From JBKEDC01 sp047975205 (GTDB taxonomy: Bacteria; Bacteroidota; Bacteroidia; Bacteroidales; Prolixibacteraceae): a DNA stretch of 43,179 bases. Each line of letters begins with the position of its first letter. Position 1 is the first letter of the stretch. Of the stretch, positions 41,493-43,179 are shown in pieces. The notes beneath the pieces are model-generated. The model worked only from the letters and a program-made list of their open reading frames with translations, did no database searches and was not told where the DNA came from. Both the position numbers and the translations under genes were made by a program. Location: the NCBI GenBank assembly GCA_047975205.1, contig JBKEDC010000041.1, positions 1-43,179 of the forward strand, in the 5' to 3' direction.

Positions 41493-43179
41493 ATGCCAAA
41501 TTGGAAAAAACTTGTAGTGGAATCGAATTTACCTGAAAATTTGACTCCCTTAAAAGAAATAAGTCAAAACTTATGGTGGTGTTGGAACACCGATGCCCGT
41601 TTACTATTTCAAAAAATTTCTCCCGAATTGTGGGAAGATGTAGAACACAATCCTATTCTATTATTGAATAGCGTGAATTATGAAAGACTGACCGAATTAG
41701 AAAACGATAAAGCTTTCATGAAAGAAATGGCTGCAGTGAAAGCCAATCTTAATAAATATTTAGAAGACAGGTCAAACTACACTTCACACCAAGTGGCCTA
41801 CTTCTCTATGGAATACGGTTTGCATGACAGTTTAAAAATTTTTTCGGGAGGTTTAGGCATTTTAGCCGGCGACTACCTGAAAGAGGCTTCTGATGCTAAA
41901 GTAAATTTGAATGCCGTAGGGCTACTATATCGCTACGGTTATTTCAAGCAACAAATTGACATGCATGGGCAGCAAATGGCAAACTATGAGGCTCAAGAGT
42001 TCAGCCGGGTTCCTGTCAGTTTAGTTACCGACGAATCAGGTAACTTTATCGAGGTAGAAGTGGAATATCCCGGAAGAAACCTAAAAGCTCGAGTATGGGA
42101 AGCTAAAGTAGGCGCCGTAAATTTATACCTACTCGATACCGATTATGCAGCCAACAGCGAACAAGATCGTTTTGTTACACATCACTTATATGGCGGCGAC
42201 AACGAAAACCGCTTGAAACAAGAAATGTTACTCGGTTTGGGCGGTATTCGCGCACTACGCAAGTTAGGTATCGGCAATGCCGACTTATATCATTGTAACG
42301 AAGGACATGCCGCATTTATCGGTTTGGAACGTATCAAGGATATGATGGAAGAAAAAAACCTCAGCTATGCCGAGGCTAAAGAATTAGTGCGTGCCTCTAC
42401 CTTATTTACCACACACACGCCGGTTCCTGCCGGACATGATTCGTTCCACCAAGACCTTTTCGGAACCTACATGAGTTTCTTTAAAGATAAACTCGGTTTA
42501 ACTTGGGATGAATTTGTAAATTTAGGTAAAGCTCATCCGGAGGAAGACCACTTTAATATGTCATTTCTGGCTTGCAATATGTCGCAAGGTGTAAATGGTG
42601 TGAGTTGGTTACATGGTGAAGTATCGAAGGATATTTTAAAAGATCTCTACCCTCAGTTTATACCTAATGAATTAGCGATCGGCTACGTGACCAATGGAGT
42701 GCATTATCCCACATGGACTGCCCCCGAATGGAAGAAACTACACTTAAAATATTTCGGTGCCGACTTCGTTGACAATCAACTTGATTTTGCTCGTTGGGAT
42801 AAGATTTACGAGGTACCTAATCGGGAAATCTGGGGAATTAAAAGAAGCTTGAAACATTCTATGGTGAGCTATATTCGGGAGCGTTTCATTGAAAATAAGA
42901 TTAAAAACAATGAAAACCCTAAATTTATTAACGACACTATGAGCCAAGTTAACCCCAATGCGTTAACTATCGGTTTTGCACGTCGTTTTGCTACTTACAA
43001 ACGAGCTCATTTGTTATTCCACAATCTCGACCGCTTGGCTAAGATTGTAAATAACCCGAACTGCCCGGTTCAGTTTGTATTTGCGGGTAAAGCTCACCCT
43101 GCCGATGGTGCCGGTCAGGGACTGATTAAATACATTTATGAGATTTCAAAGCGTCCGGAATTCCTAGGCAAAATCATTT
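41493..43179 (+). CDS. glgP: Alpha-glucan phosphorylase (3' end beyond window)
   Basis: Starts at ATG 41493 (MPNWKKLVVESNLPENLTPL) and remains open to the window end, so only about 562 residues are visible. It is a GT35 alpha-glucan phosphorylase of the short bacterial type: YFSMEYGLHDSLKIFSGGLGILAGDYLKE, NAVGLLYRYGYFKQ, YHCNEGHAAF, FTTHTPVPAGHD, and FVFAGKAHPADGAGQG. These enzymes release glucose-1-phosphate from glycogen with a PLP cofactor; the PLP-lysine region falls outside the window. It follows the GH57 gene by 113 nt. Confidence 0.95.
   Translation, partial: MPNWKKLVVESNLPENLTPLKEISQNLWWCWNTDARLLFQKISPELWEDVEHNPILLLNSVNYERLTELENDKAFMKEMAAVKANLNKYLEDRSNYTSHQVAYFSMEYGLHDSLKIFSGGLGILAGDYLKEASDAKVNLNAVGLLYRYGYFKQQIDMHGQQMANYEAQEFSRVPVSLVTDESGNFIEVEVEYPGRNLKARVWEAKVGAVNLYLLDTDYAANSEQDRFVTHHLYGGDNENRLKQEMLLGLGGIRALRKLGIGNADLYHCNEGHAAFIGLERIKDMMEEKNLSYAEAKELVRASTLFTTHTPVPAGHDSFHQDLFGTYMSFFKDKLGLTWDEFVNLGKAHPEEDHFNMSFLACNMSQGVNGVSWLHGEVSKDILKDLYPQFIPNELAIGYVTNGVHYPTWTAPEWKKLHLKYFGADFVDNQLDFARWDKIYEVPNREIWGIKRSLKHSMVSYIRERFIENKIKNNENPKFINDTMSQVNPNALTIGFARRFATYKRAHLLFHNLDRLAKIVNNPNCPVQFVFAGKAHPADGAGQGLIKYIYEISKRPEFLGKII

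Overview
The window looks like a chromosomal segment from a member of the Bacteroidales (phylum Bacteroidota). The evidence is a low-GC genome without Shine-Dalgarno sites, several promoters of the Bacteroidota type (TTTG, 19 bp, TAnnTTTG), a SusC/SusD remnant, GldH and PorW/SprE-type lipoproteins, a RicT/PSP1 protein and a glycogen operon of the layout known from Bacteroides. Genus and family cannot be fixed from the sequence alone.

Layout. (1) 1-435: C-terminus of an unrecognised protein followed by a strong terminator. (2) 742-5694, minus strand: menaquinone operon menI-like thioesterase, menF, menD, menB, menA, with tight or overlapping junctions; menC, menE and any menH are absent here. 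(3) 5695-6346: non-coding, with a promoter and an array of four 42-nt hairpin units. (4) 6347-9869, plus: porin O/P-type outer-membrane protein, GHL10 glycosidase-like lipoprotein or secreted protein, YkgJ-type cysteine-cluster protein. (5) 10070-11308, minus: DEAD-box RNA helicase, then a 720-bp non-coding gap. (6) 12029-20421, plus: ricT, gldH, trmB, alkyltransferase-like gene, mrp, porW/sprE-like lipoprotein, fucosyltransferase-like gene. (7) 20456-24007: surface-glycan genes (flippase, KpsS/KpsC-like transferase, GT2) with aspartate kinase (to 25242) upstream of the GT2 gene. (8) 25491-27929: TrkH-type potassium transporter subunit and an SBF-type symporter. (9) 28023-30509: decayed SusD and SusC pieces facing each other tail to tail. 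(10) 30861-33411, minus: serine hydrolase, rpsT, tRNA-Glu(TTC), YjbR/MmcQ-like gene. (11) 33774-43179, plus: glycogen operon glgB, GSCFA protein, debranching-enzyme homologue, GT4 glycogen-synthase-like protein, GH57 homologue and glgP (cut by the window end).

How the genes work together. The men operon supplies the quinone of anaerobic respiration. Region 6-7 combines cell-envelope functions (gliding/type IX secretion lipoproteins) with surface-glycan assembly. The glycogen operon can in principle build, branch and phosphorolytically degrade an alpha-glucan, but two of its members show altered active sites: the debranching-enzyme homologue has Tyr where the family has the Asp of the W-G-R-D-T-F-type motif, and the GH57 protein has Gly where the catalytic Asp is expected. 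Those substitutions, the 42-nt hairpin array at 5913-6080 and the rearranged SusC/SusD locus are the observations I consider most worth checking. I did not find a convincing, wholly new multi-gene system.
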